Part shown: one piece after another, positions 45,032 to 54,498 of the stretch | Numbering within the stretch: the first letter of the stretch is position 1 | Layout of the letters: each line of letters starts with the position of its first letter | Assembly: GCF_013116745.1 (NCBI RefSeq) | Contig: NZ_JABFOE010000001.1 | Span: forward strand, 186,001 to 250,000 | Origin: Arthrobacter sp. 260 | GTDB lineage: Bacteria > Actinomycetota > Actinomycetes > Actinomycetales > Micrococcaceae | DNA length: 64,000 nt | Direction: 5' to 3' | Notes under the pieces: generated by a model | The model's input: the letters and a program-made list of their open reading frames with translations, nothing else | The model's database searches: none | What the model was told of the DNA's origin: nothing | Program-made: the position numbers and the translations under genes

Positions 45032-46771
45032 TTAGCCCTCGGTTCCGGCGGCGGGTTTGTTGACTACCTCACCGTTGCGGCTACGGGTCCTCGAACGGCT
45101 CCGACGGGGACGGTCGGCGGCAGGCGCGCTGTCACCGGCGGGCGCGGAAGTTGCTGCCTGTCGTGCCTGTCCTGAATCCTCGCTGGATCCGCTGGATCCG
45201 CTGGATCCACTCGACCGACGACGACGGCTGCTGCCCGGGGCATCCCCGGACTTCTGCGCACCGCGCTGGTCGGTGGAACGCGAGCGGTCCCCGCCGCGTG
45301 AGCGGTCGCCGCCACCCGAACGTTCCGAGCCGCGTCCCCGGGCGGAGCCCTGCGCATCAGCACCGGCGCGGTGCTTCTTGCCGGTTTCGCCAAGATCCTC
45401 GAGCGTCTCGGCGTTGATGCCGGCGAGGGTCCTCTTGTTGCGGGGGAGCCTGCCCTTGGTGCCCTCGGGGATGTCGAGTTCCTCGTAAAGGTGCGGGGAC
45501 GAGGAGTAGGTTTCTACTGGCTCGGCGGCAGCCAGGCCCAGGGCCTTGTTGATCAGGCCCCAGCGGGGCATGTCGTCCCAGTCCACGAAGGTGACCGCGG
45601 TGCCCTTTTTGCCCGCGCGGCCGGTGCGGCCAACCCGGTGCAGGTACGCTTTTTCGTCCTCGGGGCACTGGTAGTTGATGACGTGGGTGATGTCCTCCAC
45701 GTCGATACCCCGGGCTGCCACCTCGGTAGCGACCAGGACGTCGATCTTGTCACCGCGGAAGGCACGAAGTGCCTGCTCGCGGGCGCCCTGGCCGAGGTCG
45801 CCGTGGATTGCTCCGGCAGCGAACCCGCGGTCGATCAGTTCCTCCGAAAGCTTCGCTGCGGTGCGCTTGGTCTTGGTGAAGATGATGGTTCGTCCGCGTC
45901 CGCGGGACTGCAGGATCCTTGACACTACCTCAGCCTTGTCTAGGTTGTGCGCCCGGTAGATGACCTGGCGGATGTCCTTCTTGGTGATGCCCTCGTCCTC
46001 GGGGTCCGCGGCCCGGATGTGGGTGGGCTGCGTCATGTAGCGCCGGGCCATCGCGACCACTGGGCCAGGCATGGTGGCGGAGAACAGCATGGTCTGGCGG
46101 ACCGCGGGAGTGCCGGCGATCAGGGTTTCGACATCAGGAAGGAACCCGAGGTCGAGCATCTCGTCGGCCTCATCCAACACCACCAGTTTCACGTTGGCGA
46201 GGGAGAGCAGCTTCTGTCGGTACAGGTCGATCAGGCGGCCGGGGGTACCGACCACAATCTCGGTACCGTTCTTCAACGCCTCGATCTGCGGCTCGTAGGC
46301 CCGTCCGCCGTAGATGGTCACAATCCGTGCGTGCCGCTTCTTGGCAGCGGTGGTGAGGTCGCCGGCAACCTGGACGGCGAGCTCGCGGGTGGGGACCACG
46401 ATCAGGGCCTGGGGAGCGCCGGGCACGGGGAGGCGGTCGTAGCCGTCGTCCTTGGGGGCCACCACGCGCTGGAGTGCGGGGATACCAAAGCCGAGGGTTT
46501 TGCCGGTACCGGTCTTGGCCTGGCCGATGATGTCATGCCCGCCGAGAGCGATGGACAGGGTCATGGCCTGGATGGGGAAGGGGTGGATAATCCCGGCGTC
46601 GGCGAGAGATTCCACAATGTCGGCGCGGACGTTGAAGTCCGCGAACGTCTCCTCGGCCTCCTTGTGAGGCTCATCAGTGGTTACAAGGGTCTCCTCGACG
46701 AAGATTTCGTCGTCGCTGTTGTCAGCCTGGAGATGGTGGGTGTCTTGCACCTGGGTGTCATCAGTGTTCAA
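45032..46771 (-). CDS. DEAD-box RNA helicase
   Basis: ATP-dependent RNA unwinding, probably in ribosome assembly or RNA decay, often cold-linked. 579 residues: Q motif (FADFNVRADIVESLADAGIIHPFPIQ), Walker A AKTGTGKT, VLDEADEML, SAT, and HRVGRTGRAG. The tail is low-complexity, basic and Ser/Gly-rich (RSRGGDRSR; a GSSGSSGSS run coded by 9-bp repeats at about 45180-45211). Position matches Rv3211 (rhlE). The only in-frame start is TTG 46771, because TAA directly precedes it; GTG 46750 is an alternative, and neither has a clear ribosome site. Confidence 0.93.
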   Translation of the reverse strand: MNTDDTQVQDTHHLQADNSDDEIFVEETLVTTDEPHKEAEETFADFNVRADIVESLADAGIIHPFPIQAMTLSIALGGHDIIGQAKTGTGKTLGFGIPALQRVVAPKDDGYDRLPVPGAPQALIVVPTRELAVQVAGDLTTAAKKRHARIVTIYGGRAYEPQIEALKNGTEIVVGTPGRLIDLYRQKLLSLANVKLVVLDEADEMLDLGFLPDVETLIAGTPAVRQTMLFSATMPGPVVAMARRYMTQPTHIRAADPEDEGITKKDIRQVIYRAHNLDKAEVVSRILQSRGRGRTIIFTKTKRTAAKLSEELIDRGFAAGAIHGDLGQGAREQALRAFRGDKIDVLVATEVAARGIDVEDITHVINYQCPEDEKAYLHRVGRTGRAGKKGTAVTFVDWDDMPRWGLINKALGLAAAEPVETYSSSPHLYEELDIPEGTKGRLPRNKRTLAGINAETLEDLGETGKKHRAGADAQGSARGRGSERSGGGDRSRGGDRSRSTDQRGAQKSGDAPGSSRRRRSSGSSGSSGSSEDSGQARQAATSAPAGDSAPAADRPRRSRSRTRSRNGEVVNKPAAGTEG

Positions 46772-47019
46772 TTAAATACCGTTCATTTAGGCCGTGCGGC
46801 TGCTTGAACTCGACGGGTGGCTGACGTGTGGTCAGCCCGGAGGAACAGGCGCATGGCGTCCAGTGGAAGCCGATCGCGGGCTTACAACTGCAGGCCGGGG
46901 ATTCGAGTGAATCCTGCCGGCTAAGAAGAACTCAAGATCGCGTAGGTACTTGCGGGTCAGGGGTTACTTATCAAGATATGACGAGTACGACCGGGCATCC
47001 ATTACTACGGAAGTTAACT
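46772..47019 (-). promoter_or_regulatory. Leader region of the helicase-methyltransferase operon, with two hairpins
   Basis: 248 bp with no gene. Hairpin 1: GGCTGAC-N5-GTCAGCC, a perfect 7-bp stem (46819-46837). Hairpin 2: GCCGG+GGATT pairs with AATCC+CCGGC, with a 2-base bulge (46894-46921). A four-codon mini-ORF ATG AAC GGT ATT TAA (46785-46771 region, minus strand) ends where the helicase TTG begins. Hairpin 2 may serve as the terminator of the RNB gene; long structured leaders are known for cold-induced helicases. Confidence 0.5.
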
Positions 47020-48522
47020 CTACCCTGCCCCGGCGGCGGCGCCCGACACGCCGGGCGGGGGCGTGCCATTGACCAACTCGAACCGGGTGGTCCGGGTGGG
47101 GATGTCGGCGAGTACCAGTCGGACCCGCACCTCCTCGCCGGCGACCAGTTCACCCTCACACCTGGCCTCCACCGCGGGGTTGGCCAACTGGATGGTTCCG
47201 ACTGGCTGATAGTCGTCGGGGGAGTTACCGTTCGGCGGCTTCGAGGCGGCGATGACGACGGCGTCGAACTCCTGGCCGACCAGGTTGCTCAGGAGCGCCG
47301 CTTCGACGGCGTCGAGGGCGCCCCGCTCCAGCCGGGAAGAAAGCTGATTGGACGAGTTCATTAGCGAATTGAGTTCGGGCAGCGCGTCCCGGGCCCACCC
47401 GGGGACCTCGGTCCTTGCGCACAGGGCAGCGCAGATTACCAGCACGAATCTGTCGACCAGCCGGCGCAACGGGGCGGTGGTGTGGGCATAGGGTGCAGCG
47501 ATGGCTGCCTGGGTCATGGCGGCTGGCAGGTCGCCGTCGAACGCGGTGTAGCCAGCACCACGGAACAGCGACGCGGCAGCATGCATCAGCGACAGCTGCC
47601 GCGGTTCGGTGGTGTCGAGGCTTCGCAGGAACTCGCCGTAGGCCATGCCCTCCGGCCAGGGTTTCCCCAGGACCCGTGCCTGGTGGCGAAAACGGCCCAC
47701 CGATTCTTCGTCGGGTGGTGGCATGGTGCGCAGCACGCCGATCTTTCCATCGATCATCAACTGCGCGGCGGCCATGCCGGTCATCAGGGAGATCTGGGCG
47801 TTCCAGTCTTCGGCGGGCAGCGGCGGTGAGGTGAGGATGAAATACCTGTCGCCGTCGTTGGCGATCTCTTGCTCGGGAAGGTTCAGACTGGCGCCCCCGC
47901 GCAGCCGTTCAAGTTCGATGCGTAACAGTCCCACCTCCCTGAGCAGCAGCAGGTTCTCGGGGGCGCCGCCGGAGTCAATATCCCGCTGTACCTGTTCGTA
48001 CGTCAGTTGCGCCCGGCTGCGGATCGTGGCGCGCTCAAGGTCCATGTCCTGCACCACTCCTTCCGCATCCAGCCGGAACTGCCATACATAGGCGGGCCGC
48101 ACCTTCCCGGGCAGCAGGCTGGCTGCATCCTCGGAGATCAGCTCGGGATGAAGAGAGATCCGGCCGTCCGGCGCGTACACGGTTTGACCGCGGCGGCGGG
48201 CCTCACGGTCGATGGCGCCGCCGGGTGCCACGAAGGCCGGCACATCCGCTATGGCGTACCAGACGCGATAGCCGGTCCCGTCGCGTTCCAGGTGGACCGC
48301 CTGGTCCAGGTCAGTGGACCCGGGCGGGTCGATGGTGATGAAACCAAGGCCGGTGAGATCGGTCGTGGGGGAGGAATTGTTGGTGATAGCCCGCCTGGCC
48401 TCGTCGAGAACCTCGGGCGGGAAGTCAGCCTCGAGGTTCAACTCTTCACGGAGCAACTGCAGGGAACGGGTCAGCTGCAGTTGCGAATTCCGGTTCGATA
48501 AATCCAGATGCGAGTACGGCAC
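47020..48522 (-). CDS. RNB-domain exoribonuclease (RNase II/R-like)
   Basis: 500 residues dominated by the RNB catalytic domain: GLGFITIDPPGSTDLDQAVHLERDGTGYRVWYAIADVPAFVAPGGAIDREARRRGQTVYAPDGRISLHPELIS is the signature, with the catalytic Asp cluster in DPPGSTDLDQA. It lacks the N-terminal cold-shock domains of full RNase R and is closer to the short actinobacterial form; a C-terminal S1-like part (GELVAGEEVRVRLVLADIPTRTTRFEL) remains. Start is GTG 48522, with ATG codons farther inside. Divergent from the ferritin-like gene. Confidence 0.92.
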   Translation of the reverse strand: MPYSHLDLSNRNSQLQLTRSLQLLREELNLEADFPPEVLDEARRAITNNSSPTTDLTGLGFITIDPPGSTDLDQAVHLERDGTGYRVWYAIADVPAFVAPGGAIDREARRRGQTVYAPDGRISLHPELISEDAASLLPGKVRPAYVWQFRLDAEGVVQDMDLERATIRSRAQLTYEQVQRDIDSGGAPENLLLLREVGLLRIELERLRGGASLNLPEQEIANDGDRYFILTSPPLPAEDWNAQISLMTGMAAAQLMIDGKIGVLRTMPPPDEESVGRFRHQARVLGKPWPEGMAYGEFLRSLDTTEPRQLSLMHAAASLFRGAGYTAFDGDLPAAMTQAAIAAPYAHTTAPLRRLVDRFVLVICAALCARTEVPGWARDALPELNSLMNSSNQLSSRLERGALDAVEAALLSNLVGQEFDAVVIAASKPPNGNSPDDYQPVGTIQLANPAVEARCEGELVAGEEVRVRLVLADIPTRTTRFELVNGTPPPGVSGAAAGAG

Positions 48523-48605
48523 AACTTCAACCGTAATACACCTGGCTCCGGGGGTGCAGGATTGGCGGTGACACAGATGGCGGGGGCCCGGGCGTTCGAC
48601 ACCGG

Positions 48606-48611
48606 TACCCT
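48606..48611 (+). promoter_or_regulatory. -10 box of a probably leaderless ferritin-like gene promoter
   Basis: TACCCT, seven bases before ATG 48619. Confidence 0.5.
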
Positions 48612-48618
48612 TAAGTCC

Positions 48619-49392
48619 ATGAGTTCAGCGCCGTCCTCCCCGTCCGGGCAAGTCACCCCTCAGCACCCCACCTCCGACGCTTCGGCATCTGGTGCCACCC
48701 CAGATGCCGCCGCCAGCGCACCACCGAGGCTTCCCGATGATCCCCGGTACGCCCGGTTCATCGTGGACCTGTTCGGGGTGATGGCCTATGGGGAATTGTC
48801 AGGGTTTGAGCGGCTGTCATCGGATGCCCGGTTCTCGCCCACGCTCCATGACCGCGCCACGCTGGGGCGTCTCGCCGTGATCGAGTTCGAACACTTCGAG
48901 ATGGTCAGCGCCCATTTGGCAGCGCTGGGCGTTGATGTGGAAACAGCGATGACCCCGTTCCAGCCGTCCATTGACTCCTTCCATGAACGGACCCGGCCGG
49001 GCGACTGGTACGAATCCCTGATGAAGGCGTACGTGATTGATGCAATCTCGGATGATTTCTACACGGCGCTCGCCGGACGGCTGGATGCTCCTACCCGTGA
49101 GCTGATCGGCAGGATCCAGTCTGCTGATGAGCAGGGTCCGCTGCTGCAGGAGCGTCTGCAGGCAGCGCTCGCGGACGATCCGCGGTTGGCGTCACGGTTG
49201 GCGCTCTGGGGACGGCGTCTAGTGGGCGAGGCCCTTACCCAGGCGCAACGGATCGGGATTGAGCGGGCCTTCCTCGGTGCCTTGCTGTTCGCCGGTGCGG
49301 AGGAAGATCAGGAAAAGGAGACCCTCTTGCTCTTCTCGCAGCTGACCCGCAATCATTCACGGCGCATGAGCGTCCTCGGGCTGACCGCCTAG
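48619..49392 (+). CDS. Ferritin-like domain protein (tRNA-hydroxylase-type fold)
   Basis: 257 residues from ATG 48619. An Ala/Ser/Pro-rich N-terminus of about 40 residues is followed by a helical bundle. Its Glu/His pairs resemble a diiron site: FGVMAYGELSGFERL, GRLAVIEFEHFEMVSAHL (E-x-x-H), and the late LLFAGAEEDQEKETLLLF. Members are related to the MiaE tRNA-hydroxylase fold, and Rv3210c occupies the same place next to rhlE. The N-terminal frame could extend to 48508, but the promoter and mature homology fit 48619. The substrate is unknown. Confidence 0.8.
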   Translation: MSSAPSSPSGQVTPQHPTSDASASGATPDAAASAPPRLPDDPRYARFIVDLFGVMAYGELSGFERLSSDARFSPTLHDRATLGRLAVIEFEHFEMVSAHLAALGVDVETAMTPFQPSIDSFHERTRPGDWYESLMKAYVIDAISDDFYTALAGRLDAPTRELIGRIQSADEQGPLLQERLQAALADDPRLASRLALWGRRLVGEALTQAQRIGIERAFLGALLFAGAEEDQEKETLLLFSQLTRNHSRRMSVLGLTA

Positions 49393-49586
49393 CAACGAAT
49401 TCTTCAGCCCAAATGTCCACCAATCCAAAGATGGATCCGGGCTTGATCTGTCTGAGAGTCCTGTGTCTGGCCTGACGTGGGACGGTCGGGTGCGCGAGCT
49501 GGTCACCTCGAATATTTGTTCGAGAGATTTGTCCACATAGCCTGTAAATCCGCAGGAATGTCGGTGGGGTTTGGGACAATAAAGGT

Positions 49587-51599
49587 ATGGAAGGCAGCAC
49601 AGCTCCATCACCGCAACGGAAGGGAATCCCCGCCCGGGTGGCCGCCCCGCGGGGCGGTTCTGGTCCGGTTGGCGGGCCCGACGGCGGCGCCCGTCCTGGT
49701 GCTGTTTCTGGTGCTGTTTCTGGTACTGGCATCACCGGTACTGCTTCGTCGGTTGGTGCCGCTGCGTCATCACTGGTCTCTGACTATGCGTCCTCGCCTG
49801 CCGGTATTGCTCTCTTGGGGCCCCGGTCCGTTGGCCCCGATCGCAATCGCGGTGAATCTCCCGCAGCTACCCGGTCCGGCAGTCGCAGTCGCGGTGAATC
49901 TCCCGCAGCTACCAGGTCCTTCCGTCGCAGTGAATCTTCCGTTCGGGAGCTGGTCGAAGCCCTCCACTCCCTGCGGCCAGCCGGTGATGCGGCGGGGCTA
50001 ATAGATCAGTTGCGGGAACTCGAGGATCTGAAGTCCGCAATCGCCGGCGTCCAGGCCCGGATCACGGTGGCTGTCGACGTGTCCGAACGGCAGGTCCAGG
50101 CTCTGGCCGGGGTTCCCGCTGCTGAGCGGGGCAAGGGTGTAGGGGCGCAGATCGCGTTAGCGAGGCGTGAGTCCCCGTCCCGCGGCAGCCGCCTCCTCGG
50201 ATTAGCCCGGGCGCTGGTCACGGAAATGCCCCACACGTTGGCGGCCTTGCATTGTGGCCAGTTGAATGAGTGGCGGGCCACCCTGTTGGTAAAAGAAACC
50301 GCGTGCCTGTCCGCTGAGGACCGGGCAGCGGTCGATGAGGAACTCGCCCCCGACACAGGCACGTTCGACGGGTGCGGGGATCGGGCGATTGTCGCGGCGG
50401 TGAAGGCCGCCTCCTATCGGAGGGATCCCCGGTCGGTGGTGAACCGGGCCGCCCGCGCGGTGACGGAACGGTGCGTGAGTATCCGTCCCGCACCCGACAC
50501 GATGGCCTACCTCACCGCCCTGCTCCCCGTGAAGGAAGCAGTCTCCACCTATGCTGCGTTGTCACGCCACGCGGACACCACTAGGGCGGCCGGCGACCCC
50601 AGGTCTCGGGGGCAGGTGATGGCTGACACCCTGGTCGAACGTGTCACCGGGGTCCCCGGCGGTGTCAGCCGGGTCGAGTTGCAGCTCATCATGACCGACC
50701 GCGCCCTCTTCCAAGGCGACAGCGAACCCGCCCGGATCCCCGGCTACGGCATCATCGGCTCCCACTGGGCACGCACCCTCCTCCAAACGGGACGGCAGAT
50801 GACCGACGGGACAACCGGCTTGAGTACTAGCGATCCCGGGCCTGCCAGAACCGGCCAGGGCCCCGCCGCCACAACTCGTCTGGCCACCAACCCAGCCACT
50901 GGATCCGCACCAGCTCCTCCCGCCCCGACCGTCGTCGATCCGGCCGGGAACACCGCTACCGCTGTCGACCCTGCACACCATGCCTTCGATGTCTGGTTAC
51001 GTCGGCTCTACACCGCGCCGTCGACCGGGGAGTTAGTGGCGATGGATTCCACCGCCCGCCTCTTCACGAAAGCCCAACGCCGGTTCATCACCGCCCGCGA
51101 TGACACGTGCCGCACCCCGTACTGCGACGCACCGATCCGCCACTTCGACCACATCATCCCCTGGCACCGCGGCGGACCCACCACCATCACCAACGGGGCA
51201 GGGCTCTGCGAAGCGTGCAATCACACCAAGGAACGTCCCGGCTGGACAGCCCAAACAGTCCTCGGATCAAGACCACAAACCCGCCCCCGACACACCTTCA
51301 GCATCACCACGCCCACCGGCCACACCTACCACTCCACAGCACCACCCCTACCCGGCACCGGAGCCGTCACACGGGCCAGCGTCGGTGCAGGCACCGGAGC
51401 CGTCACACGGGCAAGCGCAGGTGCAGGTGCAGGTGCAGGTGCAGGTCCAGGTGCTGGCGCAGGTGCCGAACCGGGGAGGACCGATCCGGTTACCCGCCTG
51501 GAATCCGTCACGCTAGCTTCGCGACGCCGCCGGATAAGGGACCGCGGCAGCCCCAAACAAGGTGCGGCCTGGCGATTGCGAGAAGGACCGGCTGCCTAA
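49587..51599 (+). CDS. DUF222 (13E12-type) HNH endonuclease-domain protein
   Basis: 670 residues in three parts: a low-complexity N-terminus (about 1-125) with a 14-residue repeat [14 protein letters not shown]; the DUF222 domain (about 130-400, [51 protein letters not shown]); and an HNH nuclease near 505-550, [39 protein letters not shown], with HxxP-type His and two Cys pairs for zinc. A Gly-Ala-repeat tail ends the protein. The family is multicopy in actinobacteria and its role is unproven. Start ATG 49587; GACAAT lies six bases upstream. Confidence 0.88.
   Translation: MEGSTAPSPQRKGIPARVAAPRGGSGPVGGPDGGARPGAVSGAVSGTGITGTASSVGAAASSLVSDYASSPAGIALLGPRSVGPDRNRGESPAATRSGSRSRGESPAATRSFRRSESSVRELVEALHSLRPAGDAAGLIDQLRELEDLKSAIAGVQARITVAVDVSERQVQALAGVPAAERGKGVGAQIALARRESPSRGSRLLGLARALVTEMPHTLAALHCGQLNEWRATLLVKETACLSAEDRAAVDEELAPDTGTFDGCGDRAIVAAVKAASYRRDPRSVVNRAARAVTERCVSIRPAPDTMAYLTALLPVKEAVSTYAALSRHADTTRAAGDPRSRGQVMADTLVERVTGVPGGVSRVELQLIMTDRALFQGDSEPARIPGYGIIGSHWARTLLQTGRQMTDGTTGLSTSDPGPARTGQGPAATTRLATNPATGSAPAPPAPTVVDPAGNTATAVDPAHHAFDVWLRRLYTAPSTGELVAMDSTARLFTKAQRRFITARDDTCRTPYCDAPIRHFDHIIPWHRGGPTTITNGAGLCEACNHTKERPGWTAQTVLGSRPQTRPRHTFSITTPTGHTYHSTAPPLPGTGAVTRASVGAGTGAVTRASAGAGAGAGAGPGAGAGAEPGRTDPVTRLESVTLASRRRRIRDRGSPKQGAAWRLREGPAA
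49841..49919 (+). repeat. Two 37-bp near-identical units at 42-bp period in the DUF222 gene
   Basis: Units 49841-49877 and 49883-49919 differ at two positions; they code a repeated 14-residue Ser/Arg/Glu/Pro segment. A third, degenerate copy follows (CGTCGCAGTGAATCTTCCG). Confidence 0.85.
51354..51467 (+). repeat. Tandem repeats in the 3' end of the DUF222 gene: two 36-bp units then eight hexamers
   Basis: Units 51354-51389 and 51390-51425 encode [12 protein letters not shown]. Hexamers of the GGTGCA type run from 51420 to 51467, encoding alternating Gly-Ala (one Pro). Both periods are multiples of three, so copy-number change would alter length but not frame. Confidence 0.85.
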
Positions 51600-53062
51600 G
51601 TGCCGCAGAAGGTCCGGTAGGTTCCGAAGTCCTCCGGTGCGCCGACGGCGTAGCGTTCGAGTCCCGGGCGGTCGTCAAACGGCGCGGTGACCGCTTCCAG
51701 CAGGCGTCCGAGCGGCTCCAGATCGCCCGCCGTCGCTGCTGTGAGGGCTTCCTCCACCAGATGGTTGCGGGGGATATAGACGGGATTGGCCAGATCCATC
51801 GCAGCGGAGTCCGGGCCGAGAGCCAGCCAGCGTTCCAGCCATCCGTCCAGACCCTGCCCGTCGCCGCCGACTACGGCGTGCACCGGCCCGACGTCGCCCC
51901 GTGCCGCAGCCCCGAGGGACCTGAAGAAGGAGGTGTAATCGACTCCAGTGTCCTGTAGCAGGTTCACGAGCTGATCCACCAGGGGCAGCACCACCGAGCC
52001 GTCATGGTTGGCGGCGATCCCCAGCTTGGCCTTCATTCCGGCTGCCCACGCGGCACCGTACTGGTCCCGGAACCGTCCGAGCGATTCGGTGGCCAGCGCG
52101 ACAGCCTGCTCCTGGTCATCGTGGAGGAGGGGCAACAACGCCTCGGCGAGCCTGGCCAGGTTCCATTCAGCGACCACCGGTTGGTTGGCGTAGGCGTAGC
52201 GACCGGCATCGTCAATGGAGCTGAACACCGCTCCGGGATCGAAGCCGTCCATGAAGGCACAGGGGCCGTAGTCGATTGATTCCCCGGAAATGGTCATGTT
52301 GTCGGTGTTCATCACCCCGTGCACAAACCCGACGAGCATCCACCTGGCCACCAGAGAGGCCTGGACAGCCTGGACAGCCTCGAACAGGGCGAGATAGGGG
52401 TGGTCGGCGGTCGCGGCGTCGGGATAGTGGCGGCTGATCGCGTGATCGGCGAGGCGGCGGAGGAGGCCGACGTCGCCCATGGTCTGCGCGTACTGGAAGC
52501 TGCCGACCCGGAGGTGGCTGGACGCAACCCGGGCCAGCACTGCGCCGGGCAGGAGGGTTTCCCTGCGGACCGATCGTCCGGTTGCCACGACGGCGAGGGA
52601 ACGGGTCGTGGGGATCCCGAGAGCGTGCATGGCTTCGCTGATGATGTATTCCCGGAGCATTGGTCCGACGGCGGCCAGGCCGTCGCCGCCTCGGGCGAAG
52701 GGGGTGCGACCCGACCCCTTGAGGTGCAGGTCGTACCGGTCGCCGCCCACGTCAGTAAGTTCTCCGAGGAGAAGCGCCCGTCCGTCGCCCAGACGGGGGG
52801 AGAACCCACCGAACTGGTGCCCGGCGTAGCCCTGGGCCACCGGGGTCGCGCCTTCGGGCACTGCGGCACCCGTCAGGAGGCCGAGCCCCTCCGGCGTGCG
52901 CAGGGCGGAGCTGTCGAGCCCCAGGTGCGCGGCGAGGGGGTCGTTCAGGACGAGCAACCGGGGTGCGGGCGCTGCCTCTGCCTGCCAGGGAATCGCCAGC
53001 TCGGGCAGTTCCCGCGCGAAGCGGTTGTCGAGTGAGAGTGCCAGCTCGGGTGTAACGCTCAT
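51596..53062 (-). CDS. selO: Protein adenylyltransferase SelO (YdiU family)
   Basis: Pseudokinase-fold enzyme that AMPylates Ser/Thr/Tyr of target proteins, linked to redox stress. 488 residues: N-terminal [16 protein letters not shown], nucleotide pocket [51 protein letters not shown], metal/catalytic region [25 protein letters not shown], and a C-terminal Cys (TFCGT) where many SelO proteins have Cys or selenocysteine. Its stop overlaps that of the convergent DUF222 gene by 4 bases. Confidence 0.95.
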   Translation of the reverse strand: MSVTPELALSLDNRFARELPELAIPWQAEAAPAPRLLVLNDPLAAHLGLDSSALRTPEGLGLLTGAAVPEGATPVAQGYAGHQFGGFSPRLGDGRALLLGELTDVGGDRYDLHLKGSGRTPFARGGDGLAAVGPMLREYIISEAMHALGIPTTRSLAVVATGRSVRRETLLPGAVLARVASSHLRVGSFQYAQTMGDVGLLRRLADHAISRHYPDAATADHPYLALFEAVQAVQASLVARWMLVGFVHGVMNTDNMTISGESIDYGPCAFMDGFDPGAVFSSIDDAGRYAYANQPVVAEWNLARLAEALLPLLHDDQEQAVALATESLGRFRDQYGAAWAAGMKAKLGIAANHDGSVVLPLVDQLVNLLQDTGVDYTSFFRSLGAAARGDVGPVHAVVGGDGQGLDGWLERWLALGPDSAAMDLANPVYIPRNHLVEEALTAATAGDLEPLGRLLEAVTAPFDDRPGLERYAVGAPEDFGTYRTFCGT

Positions 53063-53129
53063 TATGTGAGCCTACAGGGCCTGGTTCGACGGCGGGGGAG
53101 TCCGACGGCGGCGCGGGGCGGCCGGAACG

Positions 53130-53432
53130 CTAGTCATCGGACACCTTCCGGAGTGCTGCAGCCTCGGATGCTTCCCGGTGCTGACCGAGCCACCACGCGA
53201 CACCAACGGTGATTACGGTGGAGGCGAGGATTGGCAGTAGCCAGCTGAGCCAAAACAGATCCGGGTTGTAGCCTAGCCCCGTGAACTGCACGATCACCCA
53301 GCTGGCCAGACCCGAGGCGAGGGCGAGGACCGGCAGCAGCAACGTGTTGTAGTGCTGATGGTGCCGGTTGGCGAATCGCACGGCAACGCCGAGCACCAGC
53401 GTCACCAGGGTGACTGCCAGGAGCGTTACCAT
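53130..53432 (-). CDS. Small membrane protein of unknown function
   Basis: 100 residues with three hydrophobic stretches: VTLLAVTLVTLVLGVAVRF, LLLPVLALASGLASWVIVQF and LFWLSWLLPILASTVITVGVAWWL, then a short charged tail (HREASEAAALRKVSDD). The HHQHY between helices 1 and 2 could bind metal, but no family is recognised. It follows the DUF3107 gene on the same strand with a 36-bp gap. Confidence 0.7.
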   Translation of the reverse strand: MVTLLAVTLVTLVLGVAVRFANRHHQHYNTLLLPVLALASGLASWVIVQFTGLGYNPDLFWLSWLLPILASTVITVGVAWWLGQHREASEAAALRKVSDD

Positions 53433-53468
53433 GCCCGACCCCGCCTCTGGTCCTGATTGGGCCGCTCG

Positions 53469-53693
53469 CTAGAGGGCCCCGAAACCTACCCGGCGTGACT
53501 CTTCGGCGCCGATTTCCACGTAGCCGAGAACGTTTGCTGGCACGATGACGTGGCGGCCCTTGCTGTCCGCCAGCCGGAGCTCAGAACCGCCGTTCATCGC
53601 CTTTGCAACAATGTCCGCAACCTCGTCGGCGGTCTGTTCGGACTCGAGAACGATTTCCCGGTTGACGTTCTGGATACCAATCTTGATTTCCAT
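53469..53693 (-). CDS. DUF3107 small protein (TB9.4-like)
   Basis: A 74-residue ATP-binding-like domain: MEIKIGIQNVNREIVLES...ADEVADIVAKAMNGGSELRLADSKGRHVIVPANVLGYVEIGAEESRRVGFG. Start ATG 53693 with AGGAGG six bases upstream; the longer frame is rejected. Corresponds to Rv3208A of M. tuberculosis, an antigen of unknown function, next to the TetR gene as here. Confidence 0.95.
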   Translation of the reverse strand: MEIKIGIQNVNREIVLESEQTADEVADIVAKAMNGGSELRLADSKGRHVIVPANVLGYVEIGAEESRRVGFGAL

Positions 53694-53755
53694 GGCGGTT
53701 CCTCCTGCTATAGCGGTAAGTGGGTGGTGATTGCTTGCCCTCACTGGAACTTACT

Positions 53756-54409
53756 CTAGATTTCCTTGGGGAAGCGACTGATTCCGCGCCAAGCTAAACG
53801 GTAAATCAGCTCGCTCGCGGCATCGATGTCCATGCTGCCGTCAGTCTCCAGCCAGTAGCGCGCGCTGACCTGTGCCATCCCGGCCAGACCGTGCCCCAGC
53901 AGAGTCGCTTCCAGATGGGACAGGCGGGTGTCCTCCGCGATCACGCCAGCGATCGCGTCGGCAAACCGGGCGTTGAACTCTTCCAGCCGGCCGCTGACGT
54001 CGGGGTCGTTGAACAAATCGGATTCAAAGACCAACCGGTGAGCCTGGCTGTCCTGGGCTATGAACTGGAAGTAAGCCCGCATCGTGGCGTGCACCCGGAG
54101 CTTGTTGTCGGTGGTGGACTGGAGAGCCTCCACCAGCAGGGCGGTCAGCTCGGCGAGGTGGCTTTCCAGCAATGCCAGGTATAGCTCCCGCTTCCCCGGG
54201 AAGTGCTGGTACAGCACTGGCTTGCTGACCTTCGCCACCTCGGCAATTTCGTCCATCGCCGCACCGTGGTACCCGTTGGCAACAAACACTTCGTGGGCGG
54301 CGCTCAGCAGCTGACGCCGTCGCTCATCCCGCGGGAGGCGGGTTGGTTTGCCGCCTGTCGGTGCTTCTGCGCTCACAGTTCGTCTGGCTTTCGGTCGAGG
54401 GTGTCCCAC
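53756..54409 (-). CDS. TetR-family transcriptional regulator
   Basis: 206-217 residues: the N-terminal HTH RRQLLSAAHEVFVANGYHGAAMDEIAEVAKVSKPVLYQHFPGKRELYLALLESHL, then a helical effector domain ending LAWRGISRF. Start is GTG 54409 or GTG 54376 (MSAEAPTGG), which cannot be settled by eye. Divergent from moeZ, with an 18-bp near-perfect dyad between them. Position matches Rv3208. Confidence 0.92.
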   Translation of the reverse strand: MGHPRPKARRTVSAEAPTGGKPTRLPRDERRRQLLSAAHEVFVANGYHGAAMDEIAEVAKVSKPVLYQHFPGKRELYLALLESHLAELTALLVEALQSTTDNKLRVHATMRAYFQFIAQDSQAHRLVFESDLFNDPDVSGRLEEFNARFADAIAGVIAEDTRLSHLEATLLGHGLAGMAQVSARYWLETDGSMDIDAASELIYRLAWRGISRFPKEI

Positions 54410-54434
54410 GGTGGGGCCGGGGAGGTAGCCTCCA

Positions 54435-54452
54435 GTTTACCCGTGGGTAACC
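54435..54452. promoter_or_regulatory. Candidate TetR operator between tetR and moeZ
   Basis: GTTTACCC-GT-GGGTAACC: arms of 8 bp with one mismatch around a 2-bp centre, in the 95-bp divergent gap. A second small dyad GGAGG-TAG-CCTCC lies at 54421-54433. Confidence 0.6.
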
Positions 54453-54492
54453 TCTCCGGTCGCGCGGCTGGCCCCCGGCAGTTCAACGGGCA

Positions 54493-54498
54493 TACATT
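54493..54498 (+). promoter_or_regulatory. -10 box of a probably leaderless moeZ promoter
   Basis: TACATT, six bases before ATG 54505. Confidence 0.6.

Noticed and set aside
45180..45211. 9-bp tandem repeat (GCTGGATCC type) as regulatory repeat
   Set aside because: It lies inside the helicase gene and codes the flexible Gly-Ser run; low-complexity coding explains it.
46894..46921. tRNA-like T-arm (GGATTCGAGTGAATCC)
   Set aside because: The loop has 6 instead of 7 bases, and no acceptor, D or anticodon arm can be paired around it.
49587..51599. DUF222-HNH gene as an insertion sequence or group II intron
   Set aside because: No transposase or reverse transcriptase domain, no terminal inverted repeats or target duplication visible at its ends.
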